Shown in pieces: positions 9,497 through 21,135 of a stretch of DNA of 64,000 nt. Numbering within the stretch: the first letter of the stretch is position 1; each line of letters opens with the position of its first letter. The notes below the pieces were generated by a model. That model worked only from the letters and a program-made list of their open reading frames with translations, made no database searches and was not told the origin of the DNA. The translations under genes were made by a program, and so were the position numbers. The stretch comes from Opeltia flavorubescens (taxonomy: Eukaryota; Ascomycota; Lecanoromycetes; Teloschistales; Teloschistaceae), in contig KE546975.1 of the NCBI GenBank assembly GCA_000442125.1, positions 372,001 through 436,000 of the forward strand, given 5' to 3'.

Positions 9497-11821
9497 ATGG
9501 CGGGTCAAGCAAAGAAGGCAACAAAGAAGTTTGAAAAGAATCGCCTAAAAGACACACTCGAGAAGCGAAAAGAGTTCGCCAAGATAAAACAACGCAATCA
9601 ATTGAAGGCAAAGAAAAAGGCTCGTAATGCCAAAGACAACACTAAATCCACGGAAGATGATACCAAACCGCTCAAAGAGAGAAACGGAACCGATGGGCAG
9701 GAAAAATTCAACAATATGAGCGTCGATCAATTCTTTGAAGGAGGATTTGAGCTACCAGAGCCGAACAAGGTCAAACGTCCCGCGAAGAAGACTGCCCAGG
9801 CAATTCAAACGGGCAAGCGAAAGCGTGACTCGGAAAATGCAAACTCTGAAGCCTCAGACGAATCCTCGGACGCCGACGATCAACCATTCGGCGATGAAGA
9901 CGAGTCCGTAGGCCAGGACGGAATGGAAAATCATCAGGGGGATCTAGACGCTTTGGCTGAGAAAGATCCAGACTTCTACAAGTTCCTGAAAGAGAATGAC
10001 GCAGAACTCCTTGATTTCGGAGCTGGGGACCTAGCTGAGGTGGATGAGCTTAGTGACGACGAGAAGCCAAAGAAGAAGCAGAAGAAGAGTAGACAAGCAC
10101 TGGTTGAGGATGCCTCACATAAGGATGGGGATGACGAGGAATTCAATGGCCGAATCGAAGTTACAATGGCCTTGATCTCGAAGTGGAAGACTGCAATGGT
10201 CGAACAGCAATCACTACGGGCAATGCGCCGAGTCGTTCTAGCTTTTAGGACAGCAGCATACGTCAATACCGAGGACGGGAAGGAACACAAATATTCAATC
10301 TCCAATTCGGACGTTTATCACCAATTGCTAATGCTGGCACTTGAAAACGTTCCTTCCGTTCTCCGACATCATGTCCCTGCGAAAGAATCATCTACAGGCA
10401 AGGTTCGCATAGCTACAGATTCAAAGAAATTTCGGACATTGACTCCATTGCTCAAATCGCATTCTGCCGCCGTGTTACACCTCCTCGAGAATCTTTCCGA
10501 CGCGCCAACGCTTAAGAAGACGCTCGATTCGCTCCTACCGCTACTCCCATATCTCCTTTCGTTCAAGAAGGTTCTCAAGTCACTCATCAAATCCACCGTT
10601 GACATCTGGTCCGATACCTCCACGGCAGATTCAACCCGTATCACCGCTTTTCTTGTAATCCGACGTCTTGCTGTCATCTCTGACACTTCCATACGCACTG
10701 CACTGCTCAAGATCACGTATCAAGGTCTGGTGAAGGGCAGCCGCGTTACCAACCCGCACACACTGCCTGCCATCAACCTTATGAAAAATTCTGCAGCTGA
10801 GCTATGGGGCATGGATCCTGAAATTGGCTACACGACTGGTTTTGTCTATATCAGACAGCTGGCCGTGCACCTCCGGACCAGCATCACCCAACCTACCAAA
10901 GATAGTTATAAGCAGATTTACAATTGGCAATATGTCCACTCCCTTGACTTCTGGTCTCGAATCCTGTCTACGCACTGCTCTCCCGTTTCCAACCACTTGC
11001 TTAAGGTATCATCGGATTCACCTCTTCATCCCCTCCTATACCCCCTCGTTCAGATCACTCTCGGAGCACTACGACTAATCCCGACACCCACTTACTATCC
11101 TCTCCGCTTCCAGCTGACGCGTTCCCTCCTCCGCGTCAGCCGAGCAACGAATACCTACATCCCTCTTGCTCCATCCCTCTTAGAAGTTTTACAGTCAGCG
11201 GAAATGACCAAACCGCCCAAACCTTCGACGCTCAAGGCCATGGACTTCACGACCGCACTCCGCGTTCCGAAAACCTACCTACGCACAAGAACATATCAAG
11301 ACGGACTAGGCGAGCAGCTGGTTGAGCTCCTAGCGGAGTTCTTTGGCACTTGGGCTAAACACATTGCCTTTCCTGAACTTGCGTTGCCGCCTGTAGTCCA
11401 CTTGAAACGCTGGGTGAAAACTGTGTCGGCGTCCACAGGCAACAAAGTTACGAACGGCGTCAAACCCAAGTCAAAAGGCAGTAATAAGAATTCTCGCGTT
11501 ACTTCTTCCATTCTTCTCCTAATCCAGAAACTCGAGTCCAATGCTCGGTGGATTGAAGAAAGAAGAAGGCATGTAGAATTTGGGCCTTCGAATAGAGAGG
11601 GGGTGGAAGGGTTTCTGAGGGATGTAGATATTGGAGACACACCGCTTGGGGCGTTCGTGGAGGGTTTACGGAAGAAGGGTGAGGAAAAGGAGAAGATGCT
11701 TGAGAAGGCAAGAGAGGCCGAGAGGAAAGACCGAAGGAGAAACAAGGAGGATGAAGCTGGGATGGATGTCGGAGATGGTGCAAATCTCCATCAGGACGAG
11801 GATGACGACAATGATGAATAG
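9497..11821 (+). CDS. noc2: Noc2, nucleolar complex protein for 60S ribosome export
   Basis: Single exon, 774 residues from ATG 9497. This start was chosen because the family opens with a short lysine-rich block such as KKATKKFEKNRLKDTLEKRK, present here at residues 5-24. Then come a basic/acidic nucleolar-type linker, the motif DPDFYKFLKENDAELLDF near residue 157, and the all-alpha Noc2 domain to about residue 700 (for example PLLKSHSAAVLHLLENL and DFWSRILSTHCSPVSNHLL). It ends in a charged coiled tail. In yeast Noc2 pairs with Mak21/Noc1 in the nucleolus and then with Noc3 to carry pre-60S particles to the nucleoplasm. Length fits fungal orthologues; an essential housekeeping gene. Confidence 0.93.
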   Translation: MAGQAKKATKKFEKNRLKDTLEKRKEFAKIKQRNQLKAKKKARNAKDNTKSTEDDTKPLKERNGTDGQEKFNNMSVDQFFEGGFELPEPNKVKRPAKKTAQAIQTGKRKRDSENANSEASDESSDADDQPFGDEDESVGQDGMENHQGDLDALAEKDPDFYKFLKENDAELLDFGAGDLAEVDELSDDEKPKKKQKKSRQALVEDASHKDGDDEEFNGRIEVTMALISKWKTAMVEQQSLRAMRRVVLAFRTAAYVNTEDGKEHKYSISNSDVYHQLLMLALENVPSVLRHHVPAKESSTGKVRIATDSKKFRTLTPLLKSHSAAVLHLLENLSDAPTLKKTLDSLLPLLPYLLSFKKVLKSLIKSTVDIWSDTSTADSTRITAFLVIRRLAVISDTSIRTALLKITYQGLVKGSRVTNPHTLPAINLMKNSAAELWGMDPEIGYTTGFVYIRQLAVHLRTSITQPTKDSYKQIYNWQYVHSLDFWSRILSTHCSPVSNHLLKVSSDSPLHPLLYPLVQITLGALRLIPTPTYYPLRFQLTRSLLRVSRATNTYIPLAPSLLEVLQSAEMTKPPKPSTLKAMDFTTALRVPKTYLRTRTYQDGLGEQLVELLAEFFGTWAKHIAFPELALPPVVHLKRWVKTVSASTGNKVTNGVKPKSKGSNKNSRVTSSILLLIQKLESNARWIEERRRHVEFGPSNREGVEGFLRDVDIGDTPLGAFVEGLRKKGEEKEKMLEKAREAERKDRRRNKEDEAGMDVGDGANLHQDEDDDNDE

Positions 11822-12260
11822 CAAGATATCCTATGCTGATCTCTCTGTGGGATGCGATTCTTCGCTTGGCAGCTTTCACACATGATTGCTCTTTATTCGA
11901 GATATTCATCTAGAGCTTTTTAGTTTTGATATGTTAATTGAAGTCACAATACATTATTCTAGGTCCAAATTTAAACAAACACATCCTAATAAACCATCTG
12001 GCCAATCAGAGTCGTGCCGAGGTTAGGTGCAACCGTGATATTGACATCAACCATGTGAAATGACCGAGAGTAACCTGCTACAATATGACGTCCAATTGTC
12101 TAAAATCCAGATTGTCCTACAGGAAGAAATAGCATCTTATCTATGCACTCCAATAGACCAAGTCTTATGAGTAGAACACGCTCGATCCTACGATGGCTCG
12201 AAACCACACCGAGGACAAACAATACCTAAATCCTGGACGATAACCTTGCGCTTTGCCATC
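11822..12260. other. intergenic, no gene seen
   Basis: Tandem spacer between noc2 and the ABCD transporter gene: 3' UTR of the former, promoter of the latter. Confidence 0.5.
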
Positions 12261-14792
12261 ATGGCCGTCCATTCGACTTTGCGTGCTGCGCAACATCCTC
12301 TTCGCCGAGCAATGTCGCAGCTCATATGCAAGTTTCGCCATCAGTCAAATGGAAAGCAATTAGCAGCCACCATTTTCTTGACACTCGCTATAATCTCCAG
12401 CGGATATGGTGGCCGAACTTTGCTTAAGAGGAGGTCAGAAGAAAAGGCCGAGGGACGGCGACTCCTGAGGAAGAATTCTGGCTTGAGGGGGAAGGATGGC
12501 TCCAGGATAATATTTGTCCCATATCGGAACTCGACTGCGAAAGTTGTCATCCATCCTACCAAGCCAACCTCCTTTGATGCTCATAGGCGACTTTTCCTCA
12601 ATCCCCCTCGAGCAGCAAGATTGATTGAAGGTCAGCCGGCTTCCCAGGTGCCTCCACCCAATGTCAAGCCTGGCCTTAACATTGCTTTCCTACACCAATT
12701 CCTGAGTCTTGTAAGCATAATGATACCCCACTGGAACAGCAAGGAGTCCGGTCTTTTGTTGAGTCAAGGCGTCTTCCTTCTCCTTCGAACATATCTGTCG
12801 CTCGTCGTTACTCGTTTGGACGGCGAGATTGTCCGTGATCTTGTTGCTGGCAACGGGCGAGGCTTTCTCTGGGGCATTGTCAAATGGTGCGGCATTGGCG
12901 GTTTTGCATCCTACACGAACGCTGTTATCAAGTTCTTGCAATCCAAAGTTTCCATTGCTTTTCGAACTCGGTTGACAAGATATATTCATGACCTTTATTT
13001 GCACGACAATCTCAATTACTACAAAATCCTTAATCTTGATGGTGGAATTGGTCAGGGCATTGACCAGTTTATCTGCAACGATCTCACACTCTTCACAAAC
13101 TCAGCTGCATCATTGTACAGCTCAATAGGCAAACCGCTTGTTGATCTTTGTGTCTTCAACTACCAGCTCTTCCGTTCTCTCGGTCCTTTGGCGCTCACTG
13201 GACTCATGGCGAATTACATCATAACAGCAACTGCTTTACGACGCCTCTCTCCACCATTCGGTAAACTGACCGCTGTCGAAGGCCGCCGTGAAGGTGATTT
13301 TCGATTACTCCATTCTCGGCTCATCACAAACGCGGAAGAGATTGCTTTCTACGGCGGAGCGGACATAGAAAAGGTCTTTCTGGATGCTGGTTTCAAGGAT
13401 CTGACGAATTGGATGGAGGGCATATATCGGCTCAAAATCCGCTACAACATGGTTGAAGATTTCGTGATCAAGTACTCGTGGTCCGCTTTTGGTTACCTCA
13501 TCTCCTCATTACCTGTCTTCTTGCCAGACTGGAGCGGTCTGGCAAATACGCCTGACCCTGCTATCCCCTCAGATCCGCTCCTGCTTGAGCCTCCCTCCTT
13601 GAACCCACAGCATACTCGGATGCAGTCCTTCATCACAAATAAACGCCTAATGCTTTCTCTCGCCGACGCTGGTGGCCGAATGATGTATTCGCTCAAAGAC
13701 CTTTCCGAACTCGCAGGTTACACCTCTCGTGTCTATTCCCTCATCAGCACCCTCCATCGTGTACACGCAAATGCCTACTCACCTCCGCGGCATACCCATC
13801 CAGAACCATTCTCACTCGCTGATGTCCACGGTACCGTCCAGAAAGGCTATGATGGTATACGTCTAGAGAATTGCCCTCTTATCGCTCCAGCAGCCTTGTA
13901 CCAGCTTCCCGGCTCACCACTCACGGAATCACTTACTTTCACCCTTCCAGCCGGAGCTCACACACTCATCTCCGGACCTAATGGATCAGGTAAATCTTCC
14001 ATCGCACGTTTGGTGGCGGGCTTGTGGCCGACTTACCGCGGTCTTGTCTCCCGGCCTCGTAACATGGGCGCGGATGGACTAATGGTCTTGCCCCAAAGAC
14101 CGTATCTCAGCATCGGCACCTTACGTGATCAAGTCATCTACCCACATAGTGAGATCGATATGCGTGAATCCGGTCGCTCAGACAGAGATCTCAAATCTGT
14201 CCTTGAAGCTGTGCGCTTAGGATATCTGCCGGATCGCGAGGGCGGATGGGACACCCGTAAGGAATGGAAAGATGTGCTTTCTGGTGGGGAAAAGCAGAGG
14301 ATGGCGTTTGCAAGGCTGCTGTACCATGAGCCACGTTTTGCCATCATTGATGAAGGGACGAGTGCTGTGAGCTCAGATGTGGAGGGATTGCTGTACGAGA
14401 CGTGTAAAGCGAGAGGAATCACGTTAGTGGTTGTCAGTACAAGGGTCAGTCTGAAGAGGTATTGTGATTGGAATCTCACTCTGGGTTTGGAGGATGAGGT
14501 AGACGAGGCAGAGGAAGAGAGGCAGGAGTATGATAGCGAAGACGATGATGGAGATCACCTGCCAGAATGGAGCTTTGAACGTGTTGGCACCGAGGAGGAA
14601 AGAGTCGGTGTGGAGAGGGAAGTCCAAGCTTTGAGAGAGAAGCTGGGAAAAGTGGAAGAGTGGCGGAGGAGGAAAGAGGAGATCGAGAAGGACCTCGCGA
14701 GAGTCTGGGTTGCCGGCGAGGAGCAGGAGCTACAGGCACCGGCATACCTTGATGGGGAAGACGCGGCTGTTGAAAAGGACAGCACGACTTGA
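12261..14792 (+). CDS. peroxisomal ABCD-type half ABC transporter (long-chain acyl-CoA import)
   Basis: Single exon, 843 residues from ATG 12261. A membrane domain with several hydrophobic segments (residues about 30-430) contains the ABCD-specific EAA-like loop NAEEIAFYGG near 357. The nucleotide-binding domain follows: Walker A GPNGSGKS at 572-579, a Q-loop (LPQRPYLSIGTLRDQV), signature LSGGEKQR from 673, Walker B FAIIDEGTSA. Only one such domain, so it works as a dimer, by family with its Pxa1/Pxa2 partner, moving activated long-chain fatty acids into peroxisomes for beta-oxidation. I cannot decide between the Pxa1 and Pxa2 branch by eye. The C-terminal 110 residues are an acidic, coiled-coil-like extension. 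Unlike most genes here it has no intron. Confidence 0.88.
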   Translation: MAVHSTLRAAQHPLRRAMSQLICKFRHQSNGKQLAATIFLTLAIISSGYGGRTLLKRRSEEKAEGRRLLRKNSGLRGKDGSRIIFVPYRNSTAKVVIHPTKPTSFDAHRRLFLNPPRAARLIEGQPASQVPPPNVKPGLNIAFLHQFLSLVSIMIPHWNSKESGLLLSQGVFLLLRTYLSLVVTRLDGEIVRDLVAGNGRGFLWGIVKWCGIGGFASYTNAVIKFLQSKVSIAFRTRLTRYIHDLYLHDNLNYYKILNLDGGIGQGIDQFICNDLTLFTNSAASLYSSIGKPLVDLCVFNYQLFRSLGPLALTGLMANYIITATALRRLSPPFGKLTAVEGRREGDFRLLHSRLITNAEEIAFYGGADIEKVFLDAGFKDLTNWMEGIYRLKIRYNMVEDFVIKYSWSAFGYLISSLPVFLPDWSGLANTPDPAIPSDPLLLEPPSLNPQHTRMQSFITNKRLMLSLADAGGRMMYSLKDLSELAGYTSRVYSLISTLHRVHANAYSPPRHTHPEPFSLADVHGTVQKGYDGIRLENCPLIAPAALYQLPGSPLTESLTFTLPAGAHTLISGPNGSGKSSIARLVAGLWPTYRGLVSRPRNMGADGLMVLPQRPYLSIGTLRDQVIYPHSEIDMRESGRSDRDLKSVLEAVRLGYLPDREGGWDTRKEWKDVLSGGEKQRMAFARLLYHEPRFAIIDEGTSAVSSDVEGLLYETCKARGITLVVVSTRVSLKRYCDWNLTLGLEDEVDEAEEERQEYDSEDDDGDHLPEWSFERVGTEEERVGVEREVQALREKLGKVEEWRRRKEEIEKDLARVWVAGEEQELQAPAYLDGEDAAVEKDSTT

Positions 14793-15615
14793 AGACCTAA
14801 CGCAATGATCTTGCACCTAATTTACGCATCTTCAACACGTCACTATGTCTTCACCACATGTATCTTACAAACACCCGAAGCACCTCGAGGCTGCTCGACA
14901 CCACAGGTTCAGCTACTCTAATCCGCTACACATGTAATTGGCACAGCCATAGTCTTTATCTCTTGCAATGGAAAATCCACAAAGCACGAACAACTCTTCG
15001 AATCCCCAGCTACTCGCTGCCAACGACTGAATAATTCATCGAATCCAATCCCTCCGAGCTTCGAACGCCAGCAGAGAAGCAGCGTTGCTATATCATAGAG
15101 AGAGAAATACACTGAGCCGAAGCATCGGCATTCTGCAATCTAGCCACCTCATCAAGCGATTCCGTACTCAGTATGGAAGGTTGTGTATGTAACAAGTGGA
15201 TGACCCTAATAGTAAAGGAGACTCTGTTCTGTCTGGAAATCATTACAGGATATTTTGGTTTTGGGGGCCGTGGATGGGATTGAGAGGAGAAGATATGGAG
15301 ATGGATGAGAGAATTAATGGGGAGGCTTTAGAGGCCATGAATGGATGTAATGAGTTTATTTTTGAGGGTGGTGAGTGCCATGCATAGCAAAGGGGAAGAA
15401 TTGAGCTGCCAGTCAGTAGATTGTTACGGTGGATATCTTAGAAATAACCAGTAAATCAAAATCAGAACCATATTGAGAGCGGAAAGAAGAGAATGTCGAA
15501 GATATATCAATGCAACCTATCACTAATATTGTCTATCTCATTGTTCGCATGCTTCGTCGCTCATCCCTCATAATTCATACTTTCTCCTCCAATTCCCGCC
15601 TGAATTCAGCCATAA
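14793..15615. other. convergent intergenic region
   Basis: Lies between the 3' ends of the ABCD transporter gene and clr2. Short frames such as 15196-15387 lack any motif. No gene supported. Confidence 0.45.
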
Positions 15616-18154
15616 TTAATCAATCTCGACAACAGGCATCATCTTCATTCTCTTCCTCCTCTCCTCATTTTCATCTCCATCTCCCTCTCCCTCGTCACCG
15701 AGCTCATCACCCTCGATCTTTCCCAAATTTGCTTCCTCACTCGAACTGCTCGTTCCGCTGGGTTTATTCTCCTCTCCATCTACTTCTTCATCTTTCTCTT
15801 CNCCCTCCTCTCCATCATCCTCCCTATCCTCCTTTCCATTCTCAATCCTTGCATCCACTGTTCTAGTACTAGACTTCTGAAAAGCCTCAACCCTCCCAAC
15901 CTTCCCATCCAGCACCCCCAGAATGGATCTCCACTCCAGAGGACTCCTATCCGAATCATAGCGTCCCACCTCCGTCCCAGCCAAATACCTCAGATCCAAC
16001 GCATCAGCCCGGTACTCGCCCCAGAACCATTTTTTCTGTCTCTTCTGCCCATCACTACCATCTTCGTCTATTGTGTCTAGGATTCGCTTATCGGCGTTTG
16101 CGGCGAGACGGCGGGCTGCAAGGACGGATTCTCGGGTGAGGTTGAGGAGTGTGGATGGTGATGAGTGGGCTGATTGTGTAGTGGTGGTATGCGGGAGCCA
16201 CGCATGCAACGCTTCTTTCTCGTAAAGACGGCAGAGGGTGCGTGAAAAGGGCGCTGCCCAGACATCCCCCGGTTGGTCGAGGTGATACCAGGTCCCATAT
16301 GCTTGCATTGTGAGCGTGGGTTCTTTGACTACGATGGGCGGCTGATTTGCGCATTTTGCAGGATTCGTGGTATAGACTTCACCCTGTAACTCTATAGCAA
16401 TTTGTTGACATTCGTTATTATTATTACTGATGATGGTATTAGATGGATATGGCTGTGAATAATCGTGTGTCGTGACGATGTCTTTGATGAGCATGATTTC
16501 CGTTATGGTTTCTTTTGAGGAAGGGTGTTCGGGGAGTAGGATAACGGTGTCGCCACGCCAATAGGCTTCTGGACCGATGAAGATGGCGCGGGAATGGACG
16601 TGTACGTAAGGCCAAGCTCCGGAGAATGTATGCCGGTCGATTAGGGAGACAGTCGCGGATGCTGTAAGGGCGTTTGTGACCGACTCGTGGAGGTCGGATG
16701 CGGGAATGCCGGCGAGGACATGGTTTTGGAGAGTGAATGGTCGAATGAGATGAAGAGGGGTGTATGTCTGTTGTTTTGAGAGCAGCTTGTTGGAGGAGTT
16801 TACCGAGGGAAGTGGAGATATGCGGTAGCCGGTAACGTTGAGTGAGCTGGTGGGCGAGTTGGAGTCATATGAAGTTGATGGAGGATAGAGGGAAGATACT
16901 GTGGGTAAGCTGGTTGGAACTTGTGTGATGACTCCAGCAAGCCATTGCGGTGGAGAATCTTCATAGCTATCTGTTCTAGGATCGTAGATCCGTAAACGAG
17001 AATTTGAGTCTTGACGAAGCTCCAGCGGACTTGATAAGGGCCGCAGGTAGAGAACCACCTCCCCTTGGCGAGGAAGGAAGGAAGCTTGCGTGGGAATGGA
17101 GCAGGCGAACTTATCGACGAGAGGTTTTTCAGCCCTCCAGTCCTAGCAAAAGAGATTTTAGTGCACGCAAAACAAAGAAGTAGAAAGGTAATGGGATTAA
17201 TACCAGGCTAGCAGGTTCCTCGATCTTTCTTTTCAAGTTCTTCTCGGTTCTCGTCAGGGTGCAGAGAGAGGCAATTACATCGGGCGTTCCCTCTTCGTCA
17301 ACAGGGCCTTTCTGGAACGGCGGTGGCACTTGTGATTTCGGTGCAACGGACGGCGATGGAGATGAATGCCCTTTACTGGCAGGTCGTCTAGGCTTCCTCT
17401 TAATTTGTTTCGGATCGCATAATTTACATTTGCAACTCTCGCCACTTCCAAAATTAAGAAGAAACTTCCAATGAGGGTAAAATGTATTAGGAGAGTCAAA
17501 GACTTTCTTACTAGAATGACCGTAGAGCCATCTATCAATCTGTAAAGAGAATTCAGTACTTAAAAAACAAAAAGCCTTTCTGCAGGAGACACACATGTGT
17601 TGGGTCTTTGGTCCTTCGGCGTTGAAACAATGCGTAACCTGATGGCAATCCTGCTAAAGTGTATTTCTTTCCTATGTGAAACTAGTCAGTATTACAGACT
17701 TTCTTCTCTGTGCTGTCTTTCCTATAGAAGATCCTTCGATTGTGATTATCTCAGTGTGAGGAAATCAAGTATGTGAGCCTTGCAGGGTTAACATGAGATC
17801 TAGTAATTTATGACAGCGCTGCCGACATATACGAAGCAGGCTGGGGCTCGTATAGGGAACCTCTAACGACATGTGAAAACCGGTTGTGATGGAGAGTATT
17901 ATGGCTGACAACATCGAGTACAATAAAACATCAACAGTGTACCTACCTTTTTCCAATCCTCCAGCTTCCTCTTTCATCCAGTTCTCAGCAACTTTCCGCT
18001 TATATTCCTCGACGTCGTATTGAGTACAGCTGGTCCTATCAGGTCCAGGTCTGTGTAAGGCGTCTCCATCACTGTATGTTGGACCATTTATCACGAAAGT
18101 CTGGCTTCCGGGACCTGATCTCGTAGGGACGGTGGTACTCCTTTTCGGAGGCAT
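15616..18154 (-). CDS. clr2: Clr2, heterochromatic transcriptional silencing protein
   Basis: Four exons (18154-17947, 17671-17595, 17539-17204, 17142-15616) close in phase to 715 residues; the first intron is long (275 bases). The N-terminal part has YSDGDALHRP (near 26), then KKYTLAGLPSGYALF, DPTHIDRWLYGH (from 92), SPNTFYPHW (111-119) and the cysteine knot CKCKLC (131-136): the Clr2 transcriptional-silencing domain. The PRQGEVVLYLRPL motif opens the large C-terminal Clr2 domain, with PYVHVHSRAIFIGPEAYWRGD further on and a KKWFWGEYRADALDLRY block. The last 80 residues are very acidic. In fission yeast Clr2 is a subunit of SHREC, which removes histone acetylation at silent loci. One ambiguous base (15802) falls in the acidic tail. 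Confidence 0.9.
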
Positions 18155-18887
18155 GATTAGTCACAAGGTGAGACGGGCGAAGATGAAGACCGAAATAAGG
18201 GTAGATCGACGCGTATGAGAGGTCGGAATACACAGAGCGTGTTATGAGCACAGGAATCTTTCTAAGCAAATTTCACCATCTGCTTGCAGAAGTGATTTGT
18301 CTAGCGAAAGGATTTGAGAGACGAGAGTGAAAAACAACGGTGTTTTATAGAACGGCAGAAGAACATGGAGTCAGAAGTATAGGCTCACCGAAACTTCTAA
18401 TGAAACCAATGAAACGGGCAACAGACTCATACAAAAATGGCATTGGTGAATCAACAATACTAACAAACAATCATCCTGGTTGAGTGTTGCTGCTGAATGC
18501 TACTTAGTGACTCAAGAGTTCTTGCTGTCAGTCGCAAGTGTTCATGAATATACATTACAGTTCATTTACGGTGAAAAGCGAAGGATCCATTTCCAATCAG
18601 TTCCCCATCTACGATTCTAAGTCGATAGCTTGACCCGAGGTTGCAACGACGAAGTCACAGAACGTGATCAGAAAACTAGGTTTGAGCGTAGATTACATGA
18701 CGACTAGCTTAGTGGATCGTAATAGACTGCAGCATTGTGTACATGTTCGACATCTTGATGTCATCTCAAACCTACATCCAGCCCTTCCATTTGCTAGGCG
18801 TGAATAACCTGCTTGAGCAGTCCAGAACTCCTCCGCTGAAATACAAGAATGAGGCCAAATCAAACAAAGTGGGTATCTTGAGAAGTA
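18155..18887. other. intergenic, no gene seen
   Basis: Between clr2 and the membrane protein gene, both minus strand. It carries the clr2 promoter; no coding region supported. Confidence 0.45.
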
Positions 18888-20018
18888 TTATGAACCAAAA
18901 TTTCTGTATTCGCAGCTACAGATGGAGCTCGCAGGTTGTGGAACAACGCCATCCATTATCCGATCTCCCTTCTGATTGCCTTGCATCCTAAAGCACTCAG
19001 GGGTCGATTGGCTGCCACCGATAGTTTGTCGAATATCTACCGCATAGGGCCACGGCTGGAAATCATTGCTTGATGTAGGGTTCGATGGCACAGTCGCAGC
19101 AGATGACGCAGGGTAATTTTGCGGTTTCTTCGTATACAGATTGCCTTCCAGAGTAGTACCATTGAAGAAGCAGTTGACCCCGAGACTCGGTACAGTCATC
19201 TTGTCCGAGGTCGTATTGAACTGATATCTTTCGTCGTCGGTCCCGGGGTCGAGCAGCATCAACATTGATTTGTCGAAAACAATTGACCAAGGGTTTTTTG
19301 TGGAGGCGACGGAGAAGCCGTCCGCTGAATCAGTTATAATCCACGTAAAATTGGCCATGGCCTGTGCAGAGTTCTTGGCGGATGTGTTAGAAGGATAGCA
19401 TGACCAATCTTGGGCCTGCGAACTGCAATCGGTTTGAACCGTATCCAGATATGTTATGAAGGTGTAAGAGCCGGCAGGAAAGGCTGTGGTGCTGTTTGCG
19501 GCAGAGGTATTGTTGTCTGGTGATTGCGGCCACGTAGAAGTTTCATGGTTGCTGAAAGAAGGCATAAGTAAATCGTCACCTCCCAATCTTCATGGTACAT
19601 ACCTTTTCTTCTTCCGCAGACCAAAGATCAATCCAACGACCAAGGCAACGATCATGCCAATAGTCAAGAGTGCGATTAGACAGAATCTTTTCCATCCGCC
19701 ACGGCGAGCGATATGCTTGTTATTTCTCACATCCCCTAGCTTCTCGCCCTTTGGTCCAGTCGTGTCCCAAACACTATATTTCGGAGGTGATTTCTCAGCA
19801 TTGAACCGAGGCGGAGCTCCCAGATTCCAATGTCGATGGAAAGGGCGATGGTGAGCCCTGGGAGGCATTGGCGGCACATCACCATCTTCCTCGATGATGG
19901 ATAATCTAGCAGCCGGGGAATGTGTTGAACTGGCACGGCTCCGCTTAGACCCGTTGGTTGAGTGACGAGGGAGACGGTGGTCTGCTAGGTCGCGGGAGGG
20001 CACACGATGAGCAGGCAT
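18888..20018 (-). CDS. single-pass membrane protein with glycosylated outer domain
   Basis: Two exons (20018-19603, 19551-18888) around a 51-base intron; 359 residues. The first 110 residues are cytosolic-like, polar and rich in Arg/Ser/Pro. One transmembrane helix follows (FCLIALLTIGMIVALVVGLIFG, about 112-133), then a basic stop-transfer RKKKR. The remaining 220 residues are outside-type, with many N-x-S/T sites (NNT, NST, NTS, NFT, NTT, NGT) and about seven Cys for disulphides. This type II-like layout (type inferred from charge) is common among uncharacterised ascomycete plasma-membrane or wall-sensor-like proteins. No catalytic motif seen; function unknown. Confidence 0.75.
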
Positions 20019-21135
20019 TGTCGATAGAAGTCTTTATACAACAAGAGTATGGTAATGACAGTCTCGATTGTTCGGACCGTAGCGCTCGACGAGAGCTGTA
20101 AGGAAAGATCCCAACGGAATAATAAGTTGGAGAGAAGTCATAAAGGGCGGCATTCCAACTTTCCCAGGCGGTCTCAGATCGATAGCGCACCTCCATCAGG
20201 CTTGATTGGTGGCAGATCGCAAATTAGAAGACTTGGGTAGCTCATTCACGCACACGCTGATGACGCCACTGAACTCGATCGGGTGATGATTGACATACGC
20301 TAAGTCTCATTTGGAACGCTTCTCGAAACACTTTTCCTTCATTGGGTTGCAGTCTCCACATATTGCGGGGTCCATCACCTCCACGAGCCGACCGCTTCAG
20401 AAGCATCGTCGTGTTAAGACGTTGTGTGGTACGCGTATTTTGGTAAAGAGAAGTTGATAGCAACGCCATATACTTGATCTTGTCCTTTCAAACAGACCCC
20501 GGAATACTTTACCTATCCCTGTGGTGATGTATCTGTTCAACATGCCAACTATCTTGTATGGGTGAACGCACGTAAGACGTCGTTACTTTGTCCCATATCA
20601 AGCCTCATCCGCTTCTGGCATTTCGACAGCTCGACACGATCCTCACGTGGCCATCGACTAATCTTACTTGAAGAATTATTATATATTTGAAAGCCTTCAA
20701 TGACTCCACAAACCTTATCTCCAACAACAACGGATTGATCATGTGCAACAAAGCCCTGCACACTCTATGTGTATCCATCTCGTCCAGTATGTGCTTCGGA
20801 ATCTTGCTCTGATACCCTTACGTCTATACCGGCGATCTTTTTTTCGTAGGTTTTTTTGATCTTGTATTCGTTGGCAGGCAGATATACAGAACAATGGAAT
20901 CATTTTCAGGATTTGGAAGGCCCTATTGAGTGCTCATTTAGCGTGCTTTGCCGATTTTCTCAGTATGCCCTTTGTTCTTTTGTCCGACCGGATGCGGCAA
21001 TTGTACTTTAGTTATTCTTCTCAATGGCACAAATAAAATCTCAGTTATCTCTTTCCTTACCATTCTCTGCTCCCATACGTGAGACGTTCTTCTCGCTCCA
21101 CCATATCTCTAACTACAGTTTCCTCCCTCTTAAAC
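20019..21135. other. divergent intergenic region, 1.1 kb
   Basis: Divergent promoters for the membrane protein (minus) and kinase A (plus). Two short minus-strand frames (20242-20469, 20549-20761) have no recognisable content. Nothing else seen. Confidence 0.45.
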
